Assembly (NCBI RefSeq): GCF_900546705.1
Contig: NZ_URDP01000017.1
Location: 1-42,730 of the forward strand
DNA from: an uncultured Oscillibacter sp.
GTDB lineage: Bacteria; Bacillota; Clostridia; Oscillospirales; Oscillospiraceae
Direction of reading: 5' to 3'
DNA: 42,730 nucleotides
The translations under genes and the position numbers were made by a program. Numbering within the stretch: position 1 is the first letter of the stretch; each line of letters begins with the position of its first letter. Shown here piece by piece: positions 1 through 6,289 of the stretch. The notes beneath the pieces were generated by a model, which saw nothing but the letters and a program-made list of their open reading frames with translations, was not told the origin of the DNA and searched no databases.

Positions 1-93
1 TGGCGCAGAAGGAGGGATTTGAACCCTCGCGCCGGTTTTATCCAGCCTACTCCCTTAGCAGGGGAGCCCCTTCGGCCTCTTGGGTACTTCTGC
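1..93 (-). tRNA. tRNA-Ser (anticodon GCU)
   Basis: The minus strand folds as a class II tRNA. The acceptor stem GCAGAAG pairs with CTTCTGC, the anticodon loop CTGCTAA gives anticodon GCU, a long variable arm typical of tRNA-Ser follows, the T arm is GAGGG-TTCAAAT-CCCTC, and a genomically encoded CCA occupies positions 3-1. It lies 21 bp downstream of a second tRNA-Ser and is probably cotranscribed with it. The gene is complete, but its 3' end coincides with the window edge, so any further tRNAs or a terminator are not visible. Confidence 0.96.
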
Positions 94-114
94 AACTATA
101 ATGATTGAAAGATG

Positions 115-202
115 TGGCGGAGAGAGTGGGATTCGAACCCACGGACGCTTGCGCGTCGCCGGTTTTCAAGACCGGTTCCTTCAACCGCTCGGACATCTCT
201 CC
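115..202 (-). tRNA. tRNA-Ser (anticodon UGA)
   Basis: The minus strand gives acceptor stem GGAGAGA/TCTCTCC, anticodon loop CTTGAAA (anticodon UGA), a serine-type long variable arm (GCGACGCGCAAGCGTC hairpin), T arm GTGGG-TTCGAAT-CCCAC and an encoded CCA at 117-115. It decodes UCA/UCN codons. It is the first tRNA of a two-tRNA unit read from the promoter at 239-267. Confidence 0.96.
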
Positions 203-238
203 ACGATGAAAGCTGTCCGCTGCCCGAACACTTGTAGT

Positions 239-267
239 ATGATACCATACCATTGGATGGTTGTCAA
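239..267 (-). promoter_or_regulatory. SigA-type promoter of the tRNA-Ser pair
   Basis: On the minus strand a perfect -35 TTGACA (267-262) and -10 TATCAT (244-239) are separated by 17 bp. The predicted start near 232 lies about 30 nt upstream of the first tRNA. The near-consensus boxes fit a strong stable-RNA promoter. Confidence 0.85.
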
Positions 268-300
268 CAGGATTTGAAAATTATCCTGAAAATTTCCAGG

Positions 301-325
301 GTCTGCCGGAGAGACTCCGGCAGAC
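301..325 (-). terminator. Hairpin terminator after the yjbQ-like gene
   Basis: An uninterrupted 11-bp stem (301-311 with 315-325) with a 3-nt loop begins 15 bp after the yjbQ-like stop codon. The U-tract downstream on the minus strand is interrupted (AAATTTTC), so efficiency is uncertain. It separates this gene from the tRNA promoter. Confidence 0.7.
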
Positions 326-340
326 CTCCGCTCACTCGAC

Positions 341-793
341 TCACTCGCCCATGACCTGGAACACGATGTCCCGCACCCGGTCCCGGGTGTCGCACTCCAC
401 CAGCGTCAGGTTCTGCCAGGGGCCCACGGTGATGCGTCCGTTCACGAAGGGAACCGTGATAAACGGGGACAGCAGTGCCGCCTTGATATGGGACGAGCCG
501 TTGTCGTCGTGCCACGTCTCATGGTGCCAGTAGGGCACTACACGGCCCTTTTCGTCCAGGTACGGGGAAAACACGTCCAGCGCCGCCTTCAGGTCATGGT
601 TCACCATGCCCGGCTCAAACTCCAGGGTCGTCAGGCCCGCCACGCCGCCGGTGGTAAAGCCCGTAATGGTGCCCGCGGAGATGCCGTGGGTCCGGCATGC
701 CTCCGTCACCGCGTGCTGGAAGTCCTCCGTCACGTCGATCATGCCCATATGGGCTTTGGTGTGATAGGTCTTGGTTTCCGTATAAACGGCCAT
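341..793 (-). CDS. YjbQ-family (UPF0047) protein, secondary thiamine-phosphate synthase-like
   Basis: This 150-aa protein has the compact single-domain UPF0047/YjbQ layout. It contains a glycine/threonine-rich segment around residues 43-57 and the family-typical His-rich segment around 90-105 (WHHETWHDDNGSSHIKAAL), which probably binds metal. Family members from other bacteria have weak thiamine-phosphate synthase activity that can complement thiE loss; their physiological substrate is unsettled. The ATG at 793 has GGGAGGG a few bases upstream. A longer in-frame extension would run antisense through the neighbouring MGMT-like gene and is rejected. It diverges from the MGMT-like gene at a shared symmetric promoter and is followed by a hairpin terminator. 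Confidence 0.88.
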   Translation of the reverse strand: MAVYTETKTYHTKAHMGMIDVTEDFQHAVTEACRTHGISAGTITGFTTGGVAGLTTLEFEPGMVNHDLKAALDVFSPYLDEKGRVVPYWHHETWHDDNGSSHIKAALLSPFITVPFVNGRITVGPWQNLTLVECDTRDRVRDIVFQVMGE

Positions 794-820
794 CGCAATT
801 CCCTCCCGTTCTTTTTCTGC

Positions 821-850
821 ATTGTACCACAGTCCGTGGCGTGATACAAT
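821..850. promoter_or_regulatory. Symmetric divergent promoter (both strands)
   Basis: The segment begins ATTGTA and ends TACAAT. Read on plus it gives -35 TTGTAC (822-827), a 17-bp spacer and -10 TACAAT (845-850). Read on minus it gives -35 TTGTAT (849-844), a 17-bp spacer and -10 TACAAT (826-821). Each -10 is therefore the reverse complement of the opposing -35. Predicted starts fall near 857 (plus) and 814 (minus), leaving short leaders to the ATGs at 887 and 793. No other divergent promoter is visible in this 93-bp gap. Confidence 0.7.
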
Positions 851-886
851 ATTTCGCAGTAAATCGGAAGCAGGGAGGGAACAATT

Positions 887-1192
887 ATGGGTGCAGTATT
901 TGCCCGATTCTATGCCATTGTGGGGCAGATCCCGCCGGGGAAGGTATCCACCTACGGACAGGTGGCCCGGTTGGCGGGAATGCCCCGCTGCGCCCGGACA
1001 GTGGGCTACGCCATGGCGGGCTGCACGGACCCGTCCGTCCCCTGCCACCGGGTGGTGGACCGCTTGGGCGGGACCAAGACGTGCTTTGATACCTTCGCCC
1101 CCGGCACCCAGCGTGCGCTGCTGGAAGCGGAGGGCGTAATATTCCGGCCCGACGGCACCGTGGACCTTGAACAATGCCTGTGGAAGCCCTGA
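887..1192 (+). CDS. MGMT-family (alkyltransferase C-domain-only) protein
   Basis: This 101-aa protein matches only the C-terminal DNA-binding/active-site domain of O6-alkylguanine-DNA alkyltransferases. The helix-turn-helix region includes VSTYGQVARLAG (20-31) and RTVGYAM (37-43). The active-site motif PCHRVV (52-57) keeps Cys53, the methyl acceptor in true MGMTs; in alkyltransferase-like Atl proteins this Cys is usually Trp. The N-terminal Ada/Ogt domain is absent, as in the short Atl1-like group. It may repair O6-alkylguanine or only flag lesions, and the retained Cys leaves both open. The ATG at 887 is preceded by AGGGAGGGA. Confidence 0.88.
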   Translation: MGAVFARFYAIVGQIPPGKVSTYGQVARLAGMPRCARTVGYAMAGCTDPSVPCHRVVDRLGGTKTCFDTFAPGTQRALLEAEGVIFRPDGTVDLEQCLWKP

Positions 1193-1240
1193 GCGCGTGC
1201 CCGGCTGCCGCTGGGCACGCAGCTTTTCCTCTCGGCACAC

Positions 1241-1278
1241 AAAAACCCCGGACGTCCATAAGGACGTCCGGGGTTCTT
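1241..1278. terminator. Bidirectional Rho-independent terminator
   Basis: A 14-bp perfect stem (1244-1257 with 1262-1275, AACCCCGGACGTCC) has loop ATAA. It is flanked by AAAAA on the left (a U-run for minus transcripts) and TTCTTCTTT on the right. It lies between the converging MGMT-like gene and the 2-oxoacid oxidoreductase operon and can end both. Confidence 0.93.
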
Positions 1279-1306
1279 CTTTCAGATGGTGACCATCCGG
1301 GTGAGA

Positions 1307-2239
1307 TTACATCTCGCAGAGCTTGAGGAGCTCCTCCCAGTTGCGGTCCACTTCCTTCTGGACCTCTTCGATCATCCACTCGTTGCCGGGCTTGAACATG
1401 TGGGCGAAACGGCCCTGCATCTTCAGGTACTCCTCAACGGGCTTCTTCTCCTTCGGCTTGTAGCTGAGGATGTACTTGCCCTCGATGACCTCATACAGGG
1501 GCCACACGCAGGTCTCAACAGCAGCCTTGGTGATCTCCATCATCTTCTCAGAGGGATAGCGCCAGCCGCGGGGGCAGGGAGCCATCACGTTCAGGAAGGC
1601 GGCACCGGGGGTGTAGATAGCCTTGTGGGCCTTCTCGGAGATGTCCTTGAAGTTGCCGATGAAGGTGGTCTGGCCAACATAGGGGATACCGTGGGCCACC
1701 ATGATCTTGGTCAGGTTCTTCTTCTGCTGCATCTTGCCGGGGATCACCTTGCCCTGGGGGGTAGTGGTGGTATCGGCGAAGTGAGGCGTGGAGGAAGAAC
1801 GCTGGATACCGGTGTTCATGTAAGCCTCGTTATCATAGCAGACATACACCATGTCGTGGCCGCGCTCCATGGCGCCGGACAGGGACTGGAAGCCGATATC
1901 ATAGGTACCGCCGTCGCCGCCGAAGGCGATGAACTTCCAGGTCTCATCCAGCTTGCCGCGCTTTTTCATGGCCTTATAGGCAGTCTCCACGCCGGAGATG
2001 GTGGCGCCGGCGTTCTCGAAGGCGTTGTGGATGAAGCTGTCCTTCCAGGAGGTGTAGGGATACATGAAGGTGGAAACCTCCAGGCAGCTGGTGGCAGAGC
2101 ACACAACCGCGTGATCCTCAGGGTTCAGGGCGCGCAGCACCGTCCGCACAGCGATGGGAGAGCCGCAGCCCGCGCACATTCTGTGACCGCCTGCAAGACG
2201 GTCTTCCTTCATAACGTTTTCTTTCAGATTGTAGCTCAT
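1307..2239 (-). CDS. porB: 2-oxoacid:ferredoxin oxidoreductase, beta (TPP-binding) subunit
   Basis: This 310-aa beta subunit binds thiamine pyrophosphate and passes electrons to ferredoxin during CoA-dependent oxidative decarboxylation of pyruvate or a related 2-oxoacid. The TPP motif is visible as GDGGTYDIGFQSLSGAMERG followed by CYDNEAYMNTG. An N-terminal CAGCGSP provides cluster-ligating cysteines. The ATG at 2239 has AAGGAGGGAG upstream and follows the alpha stop by 15 bp. It is the last gene of a gamma-delta-alpha-beta operon and is followed by the bidirectional terminator. Pyruvate is the likeliest substrate, but branched-chain 2-oxoacid (Vor) enzymes share this architecture, so substrate is inferred. 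Confidence 0.93.
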   Translation of the reverse strand: MSYNLKENVMKEDRLAGGHRMCAGCGSPIAVRTVLRALNPEDHAVVCSATSCLEVSTFMYPYTSWKDSFIHNAFENAGATISGVETAYKAMKKRGKLDETWKFIAFGGDGGTYDIGFQSLSGAMERGHDMVYVCYDNEAYMNTGIQRSSSTPHFADTTTTPQGKVIPGKMQQKKNLTKIMVAHGIPYVGQTTFIGNFKDISEKAHKAIYTPGAAFLNVMAPCPRGWRYPSEKMMEITKAAVETCVWPLYEVIEGKYILSYKPKEKKPVEEYLKMQGRFAHMFKPGNEWMIEEVQKEVDRNWEELLKLCEM

Positions 2240-2254
2240 GACTTGACTCCCTCC

Positions 2255-3433
2255 TTATTCCCGGACGTCCAGGTAGCGATAGGTCTCGCCCACCTCGCCG
2301 GTAGCAATGACCTTCTCCAGCTCGGCAACCACGTGCTCGATGCTCTCCACCCGCACGTCGCGGCCGCCCAGGCCGTAGATGTAGTTGATGCCCTTGGGGG
2401 CGCTGATGCCGGCAGCATACAGTCCGGCGGCCACTTCGGCGTAGATGGGGCCGCAGTGGGCGTTGAAGCTGTCGTCCTTATCCATGGCGGCGAAGGCCTT
2501 CACGTTCTTCAGAGCCTCGGCGATCTCCTCGGCGGGGAAGGGACGGAACGCACGGATCTTGATGAGACCCACCTTCTTGCCCTGGGCACGCATCTCCTGG
2601 ATGGCTTCCTTGGCGGTACCGGCGGAGGAGCCGATCATGATCAGAGCCATCTCGGCATCGTCCATCATGTACTTTTCGATCAGGCCATAAGTACGGCCGG
2701 TCATCTCGCCGAACTCGGCGCCGACCTTCTTGATGACTTCCTTGGCGTCGATCATGGCCTGAGCCTGCTGACGCTTGGCCTCCATGTAGTACACGGGGGT
2801 GGCGTAGGCGCCCACGGCCATGGGCTCATCCTTGTTGAGCAGGAAGTGCTGGGGCTTGTACTCGCCCACGAACTCCTTGACCTTCTCCGTCTCCACCAGC
2901 TCGATGTTCTCGATGGCGTGAGAGGTGATGAAGCCGTCCTGGCAGATCATGATGGGCAGGCTGACAGCCTCAGCGATGCGCATGGCCTGCAGGTAGTTAT
3001 CGTAAGCCTCCTGGTTGGTCTCGGCAAACAGCATCAGCCAGCCGGCATCCCGCACGCCCATGGCGTCGGAGTGGTCGTTGTTGATGTTGATGGGGCCGGA
3101 CAGGGCACGGCAGGAAACCGCCAGGGTGATGGGCAGACGGTCGGAAGCAGCCACATACAGCATCTCGGTCATGTAGCACAGACCGCAGGAAGAAGTGGCG
3201 GAAATAGCACGGCAGCCGGCAGCCTCGGCGCCGATGCAGGTGGACATGGCGGAGTGCTCGGACTCCACAGCGATGAACTCGGTGTCCACTTCCCCGTTAT
3301 CCACGTAGGTGGAGAAATACTGGGGGATTTCGGTGGACGGGGTGATGGGGAATGCGCCCATCACGTCCGGGTTGATCTGCTTCATTGCGTAGGCAATGGC
3401 CTCATTGCCGGAAAGTCTTTCTCTGATTCCCAT
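2255..3433 (-). CDS. porA: 2-oxoacid:ferredoxin oxidoreductase, alpha subunit
   Basis: This 392-aa alpha subunit has the typical pyrimidine-binding start region GNEAIAYAMKQINPDVMGAF and PITPSTEIPQ, followed by FIAVESEHSAMS and GAEAAGCRAISATSS, which contact TPP and substrate in PorA proteins. The C-terminal half carries the domain that closes over the active site in related enzymes. The ATG at 3433 (MGIRERLSG) has AAGGAGGGGA upstream; a longer reading frame runs back through porD antisense to codon bias and is not used. Spacing to porD (13 bp) and porB (15 bp) supports one transcript. Confidence 0.93.
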   Translation of the reverse strand: MGIRERLSGNEAIAYAMKQINPDVMGAFPITPSTEIPQYFSTYVDNGEVDTEFIAVESEHSAMSTCIGAEAAGCRAISATSSCGLCYMTEMLYVAASDRLPITLAVSCRALSGPININNDHSDAMGVRDAGWLMLFAETNQEAYDNYLQAMRIAEAVSLPIMICQDGFITSHAIENIELVETEKVKEFVGEYKPQHFLLNKDEPMAVGAYATPVYYMEAKRQQAQAMIDAKEVIKKVGAEFGEMTGRTYGLIEKYMMDDAEMALIMIGSSAGTAKEAIQEMRAQGKKVGLIKIRAFRPFPAEEIAEALKNVKAFAAMDKDDSFNAHCGPIYAEVAAGLYAAGISAPKGINYIYGLGGRDVRVESIEHVVAELEKVIATGEVGETYRYLDVRE

Positions 3434-3446
3434 AGTGATCCCCTCC

Positions 3447-3755
3447 TTATTTCTCGTCCTTGACCATGGTGATGGCGCCGAAGGGGCAGGCGTTTGCGCA
3501 GATGCCGCAGCCCTTGCAGAAGAAGTAGTCGAAATCGGCGCGCTTGCCGTCGGCACCCACGGGGATGGACATGTCGGGGCACACGGGAACGCACAGCAGG
3601 CACTGCTTGCACTTGTCCCAGTCGATGACGGGCTTCATGGTGCGCCAGTCGCCGGTTTCCACGGTGACAGAGGTGCCGCCTTCAAAAATGTTGCAGCCGG
3701 GGGTAATATCCTTCCAAGTGACGTCGGGCGTCATATCCTTAGCCAAATGACTCAT
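3447..3755 (-). CDS. porD: 2-oxoacid:ferredoxin oxidoreductase, delta (2x[4Fe-4S]) subunit
   Basis: This 102-aa ferredoxin-like subunit has two tetracysteine motifs, CKQCLLCVPVCP (about residues 49-60) and CKGCGICANACP (about 80-91), typical of 2x[4Fe-4S] PorD proteins that relay electrons to external ferredoxin. Its ATG overlaps the gamma-subunit stop as ATGA (3755-3752), indicating translational coupling. Confidence 0.94.
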   Translation of the reverse strand: MSHLAKDMTPDVTWKDITPGCNIFEGGTSVTVETGDWRTMKPVIDWDKCKQCLLCVPVCPDMSIPVGADGKRADFDYFFCKGCGICANACPFGAITMVKDEK

Positions 3756-4330
3756 CCTACCTGTACCTCCTCCATAGAACGCTTCAGGGCACGCATGTTG
3801 CCCTCGATGACCTGGGGCTTGGAGGCGAACTTATGCTTGAAGGAAGCCTCCATATCCTTGACGAATTCCTCGGGCTCCACAACGCCGGAAACTTTCACGA
3901 TGGCAGCCAGCATGGGGGTGTTGGGGAAGTTGCGGCCCAGCTCCTCCTCGGAGATCTTGCCTGCGTCGATGGTGCACACCTTGCCCTCGTAGCCCTTGAG
4001 CATGGGACGCAGCTCGTCGGGGCTCTTGCTGGAGTTGATGACGATGGCGCCTTCCTTTTTCAGACCGGCGGTCACGTCAACGGCGGAGAGCAGCGTCTCG
4101 TCCACCACGACCACATAGTCGGGGAAATAAATATTGGAGTGGACAGTGCTGCGCTCAGAGCTGATCCGGTTGTACGCCGTGATGGGCGCGCCCATACGCT
4201 CCGGGCCGTACTCCGGGAAACCCTGGACATACTTGCCCGTGTTGAAGGCGGCGTCCGCCAGCAGCAGGGACGCGGTCTTTGCGCCCTGGCCGCCACGGCC
4301 GTGCCAGCGGATCTCTACGATGTCTTTCAT
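3752..4330 (-). CDS. porC: 2-oxoacid:ferredoxin oxidoreductase, gamma subunit
   Basis: This 192-aa gamma subunit is the first gene of the operon. The N-terminal EIRWHGRGGQGAKTASLLLA and GFPEYGPERMGAP are signatures of the CoA-binding gamma domain. It is separate from alpha, as in archaeal and Thermotoga-type four-subunit enzymes and unlike the single-chain PFOR common in clostridia. The ATG at 4330 is preceded by CGAGGAGGA. The 5' leader runs about 78 nt from the promoter at 4415-4444. Confidence 0.93.
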   Translation of the reverse strand: MKDIVEIRWHGRGGQGAKTASLLLADAAFNTGKYVQGFPEYGPERMGAPITAYNRISSERSTVHSNIYFPDYVVVVDETLLSAVDVTAGLKKEGAIVINSSKSPDELRPMLKGYEGKVCTIDAGKISEEELGRNFPNTPMLAAIVKVSGVVEPEEFVKDMEASFKHKFASKPQVIEGNMRALKRSMEEVQVG

Positions 4331-4414
4331 GTCTGATCCTCCTCGTTCAAATGTTTCACAGTGTTCGAAAATCGGCGAATTAACACCTTTTTAGGGACGC
4401 TTGTCAGCATAACC

Positions 4415-4444
4415 AGTATATCCTTTTCGGACACGCCATGTCAA
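4415..4444 (-). promoter_or_regulatory. SigA-type promoter of the por operon
   Basis: On the minus strand -35 TTGACA (4444-4439) and -10 TATACT (4420-4415) are separated by 18 bp, a near-consensus match. The sequence just upstream of the -35 is A-rich on this strand and could act as an UP element. Confidence 0.85.
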
Positions 4445-4640
4445 TTGAACTGGGGGCGTTGACGGTGGAGAAATCCCGCTTCCCATTTTGGTGATTTTGT
4501 TGGCTTTTGCCGCTGAAATTTCGGCTTCTTCTAAATTTCCGCTGCTTCTTTCAACAAATTTTTCGTTTATGTATTGTGCAGAATTGCTATTTTCTTTTGG
4601 GTGTTTTTCCTGTGCGGTCAATTGTGTTTTATGCATTTTT

Positions 4641-4684
4641 GACAAACGGGACGGCACCGTCCCCGGTACCGCCCCGTCTTTGTC
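4641..4684 (-). terminator. Large imperfect hairpin after the XpaC-like gene (terminator or REP-like palindrome)
   Basis: GACAAA at 4641 pairs with TTTGTC at 4684. Inside, CGGGACGGCACCG pairs with CGGTACCGCCCCG through GC-rich, partly G-U pairing. It starts 4 bp after the XpaC-like stop. On the minus strand the inner stem is followed by TTTGTC, a weak U-tract, so it may terminate the operon. Its GACGGTNCCG core also recalls REP-type palindromes. Confidence 0.5.
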
Positions 4685-4688
4685 CGAT

Positions 4689-5825
4689 TCATGTTTGTTC
4701 CTGCCGGTGCTCCGCCGCCGTCCCCAGGCCGAAGTCCTCCTCCACACTGGCCGTGTCCCGCCGGAGCATGGTCTCCATGACCCGGATGTCGCTGTCCACA
4801 TCCATGGCGTCCGCCTTGTACAGCTCGTCGAGCTGGTGCTCGAAGCCCCGGACAATGGCGTCCATGGTGGAGGCGATGCGCCCTTTCGCCTGGCGCAGGT
4901 TTTCCCCCTCCACCCCGGCGGCCTCAAATTCCGCATAGGAGTCCAGCAATTTCTGGGTGGTGGGCAGGTAGTAGTTGAGGAAGGTGTCGATTCGCCCGGC
5001 CTTTTTCGGGTCCTCCTCTACCGCCCGGAAGATGCGGGCGGTGATTTCCTCCAGCCGATCGATTTTGGCCGAGAGCACCGGGTCGGCAATGGCGTCGTTG
5101 GCCCGGCGGATATTCCGCAGGATACCGGAGTAGCCCTCCTCCGCCTCCTTGGGCGTCTGGGCAGCCTGGGCAGCCGCCTGCTTTTCCCGCAGCTCGTCCA
5201 TGGCCTTGTCGCTGCGGAAGAGATACCCCAGCTCCATATTCAGGTAGGCCGTGGGGCCGAAGTAGCCCTGGTCCAGCATCCGCTCCAGATCCCGCTGCAC
5301 CCGTCCGGCAGGATAGCCCAGGGTGCGGCCCAGCTGGTCCAGGCTCATGGCCTCCCGGTCTCCCACCACCGCCAGGTACTTGGCGTACCGCCGGAGCCGG
5401 CGGTCCATGGTGATGCCCGCGCACAGCATGGCCACACCGCCGGCGGACACGGCCAGGGCCTGGAGCAGGTCCTCCAGATACCACGACTCGATGCCGCCCA
5501 CGAAGATCATCATATCAATGGGGTCCCAGCAGGCCAGAAGCCCCGCCGCAGCCGCCGCAGCGCCGATGATCTTGAGCCACCGGGCGCTGGACCGCTTTTC
5601 CGCCGGGGACCGGGTCACACCGGCCGCTTTCCGCGCCTTGGGCGCCGTCTCCTTCTTTTCCGGGATGCTCCCGGACAGGGGCGGCGCCTGGACGCACTGC
5701 TTTTTCCCGTCGCTTTTGAAGAGCTTGACCAGCAGCAGCACCAAGGCAATGGGCCAGACACCGACCGCAAACAGCACCACGATCAGCGGCCAGCCCCAGT
5801 CAGCCTTTTTCTTCCGGGATGCCAC
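4689..5825 (-). CDS. XpaC-like membrane protein (5-bromo-4-chloroindolyl phosphate hydrolysis family)
   Basis: This 378-aa protein has membrane segments at about 11-33, 85-99 and 118-139 and a winged-helix-like stretch at about 155-205 (SLDQLGRTLGYPAGRVQRDL). The long helical C-terminal half (IDTFLNYYLPTTQKLLDSYAEFE and following) matches the XpaC family. The biochemical role is unknown; XpaC genes usually precede telA-type toxic-anion-resistance genes, but no telA follows here. The start is GTG at 5825 with AAGGGGGAATAAGG upstream, 2 bp after the UPF0291 stop. It ends the operon that begins with the ABC exporter. Confidence 0.78.
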   Translation of the reverse strand: MASRKKKADWGWPLIVVLFAVGVWPIALVLLLVKLFKSDGKKQCVQAPPLSGSIPEKKETAPKARKAAGVTRSPAEKRSSARWLKIIGAAAAAAGLLACWDPIDMMIFVGGIESWYLEDLLQALAVSAGGVAMLCAGITMDRRLRRYAKYLAVVGDREAMSLDQLGRTLGYPAGRVQRDLERMLDQGYFGPTAYLNMELGYLFRSDKAMDELREKQAAAQAAQTPKEAEEGYSGILRNIRRANDAIADPVLSAKIDRLEEITARIFRAVEEDPKKAGRIDTFLNYYLPTTQKLLDSYAEFEAAGVEGENLRQAKGRIASTMDAIVRGFEHQLDELYKADAMDVDSDIRVMETMLRRDTASVEEDFGLGTAAEHRQEQT

Positions 5826-5827
5826 CC

Positions 5828-6037
5828 TTATTCCCCCTTCTTTTTGAGCTTGTGCTTATTGCCCTGCTGGTCCACGATATAGGTCCGGTCCAGCTGCCCC
5901 TTCAGGCTGCCCAGCACCGCGTCCACATACTCCCGGCGCAGCGCGGCCCGCTCCTGCTGCTCCCACTCGGTGAGTCCCTCCGGGCTCTTGGCCTTCCGGG
6001 CCAGCTCGTTGATCCGGTCAATCTGCTTTTGATCCAT
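5828..6037 (-). CDS. UPF0291/DUF896 (YnzC-like) small protein
   Basis: This 69-aa protein closely follows the family pattern: IDRINELARKAKSPEGLTEWE, then ERAALRREYVDAVLGSLKGQL, then YIVDQQGNKHKLKKK. The B. subtilis YnzC structure is a helical hairpin and its function is unknown. The ATG at 6037 is preceded by AAGGAGGAGCAT. It lies between the DUF4177 and XpaC-like genes with very short gaps, so it is cotranscribed. Confidence 0.9.
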   Translation of the reverse strand: MDQKQIDRINELARKAKSPEGLTEWEQQERAALRREYVDAVLGSLKGQLDRTYIVDQQGNKHKLKKKGE

Positions 6038-6047
6038 ATGCTCCTCC

Positions 6048-6272
6048 TTATTCCGCGGCCGCTGGCCGTTCAAATACCAAATCCACTGTCTCGATAAATC
6101 CCCCGGCCCGCTGGCTTCTGGGGATGCATCCGGCATACCGCCAGCCCTCCGACGCCCTCCGGGCGATGATCTCCCGGTGTCCGTCGGTGGTCAGCCCCAC
6201 GCCGCCCAAGAAGCTGAAGCCCGAGGCGCAGTCGCAGTCCACCGTCTCAAATTCGTATTCGTACTCCGTCAT
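6048..6272 (-). CDS. DUF4177-like small protein
   Basis: This 74-aa protein carries the DUF4177 pattern: an N-terminal YEYEFETVDCD strand, central HREIIARRASEGWRYAGCIP, and C-terminal ETVDLVFERP. The function is unknown. The start ATG at 6272 has AAGGAAAGGAG upstream, 17 bp after the YlmH stop. It is followed after 10 bp by the UPF0291 gene. Confidence 0.82.
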   Translation of the reverse strand: MTEYEYEFETVDCDCASGFSFLGGVGLTTDGHREIIARRASEGWRYAGCIPRSQRAGGFIETVDLVFERPAAAE

Positions 6273-6289
6273 GGTGTCCGCTCCTTTCC

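Larger units (their letters stand above)
4331..4688. other. 358-bp intergenic region, AT-rich, holding a promoter and a large hairpin
   Basis: This gap lies between the XpaC-like stop and the por operon start. It contains the por promoter (4415-4444), an AT-rich stretch at about 4480-4640 (46 G/C in the 120 bases of 4501-4620, roughly 38 percent, against clearly GC-rich neighbours), and a 44-bp hairpin at 4641-4684. Short open frames cross it on both strands, but none has a ribosome binding site or recognisable product. I annotate no gene here. Confidence 0.7.

Noticed and set aside
794..1240. Extension of the yjbQ-like frame across the MGMT-like gene
   Set aside because: The ATG at 793 has GGGAGGG and gives the standard family length. 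The extension is antisense to an intact gene.
1286..3463. 725-codon open frame on the plus strand across the por operon
   Set aside because: It is antisense to porB and porA, which have clear motifs and ribosome binding sites. It is Leu/His/Gly-rich, as expected from reversed GC-rich codons, and has no recognisable domain.
4391..4640. Possible short A-rich gene on the minus strand in the 4331-4688 gap
   Set aside because: It reads through the por promoter, has no ribosome binding site and no similarity I recognise.
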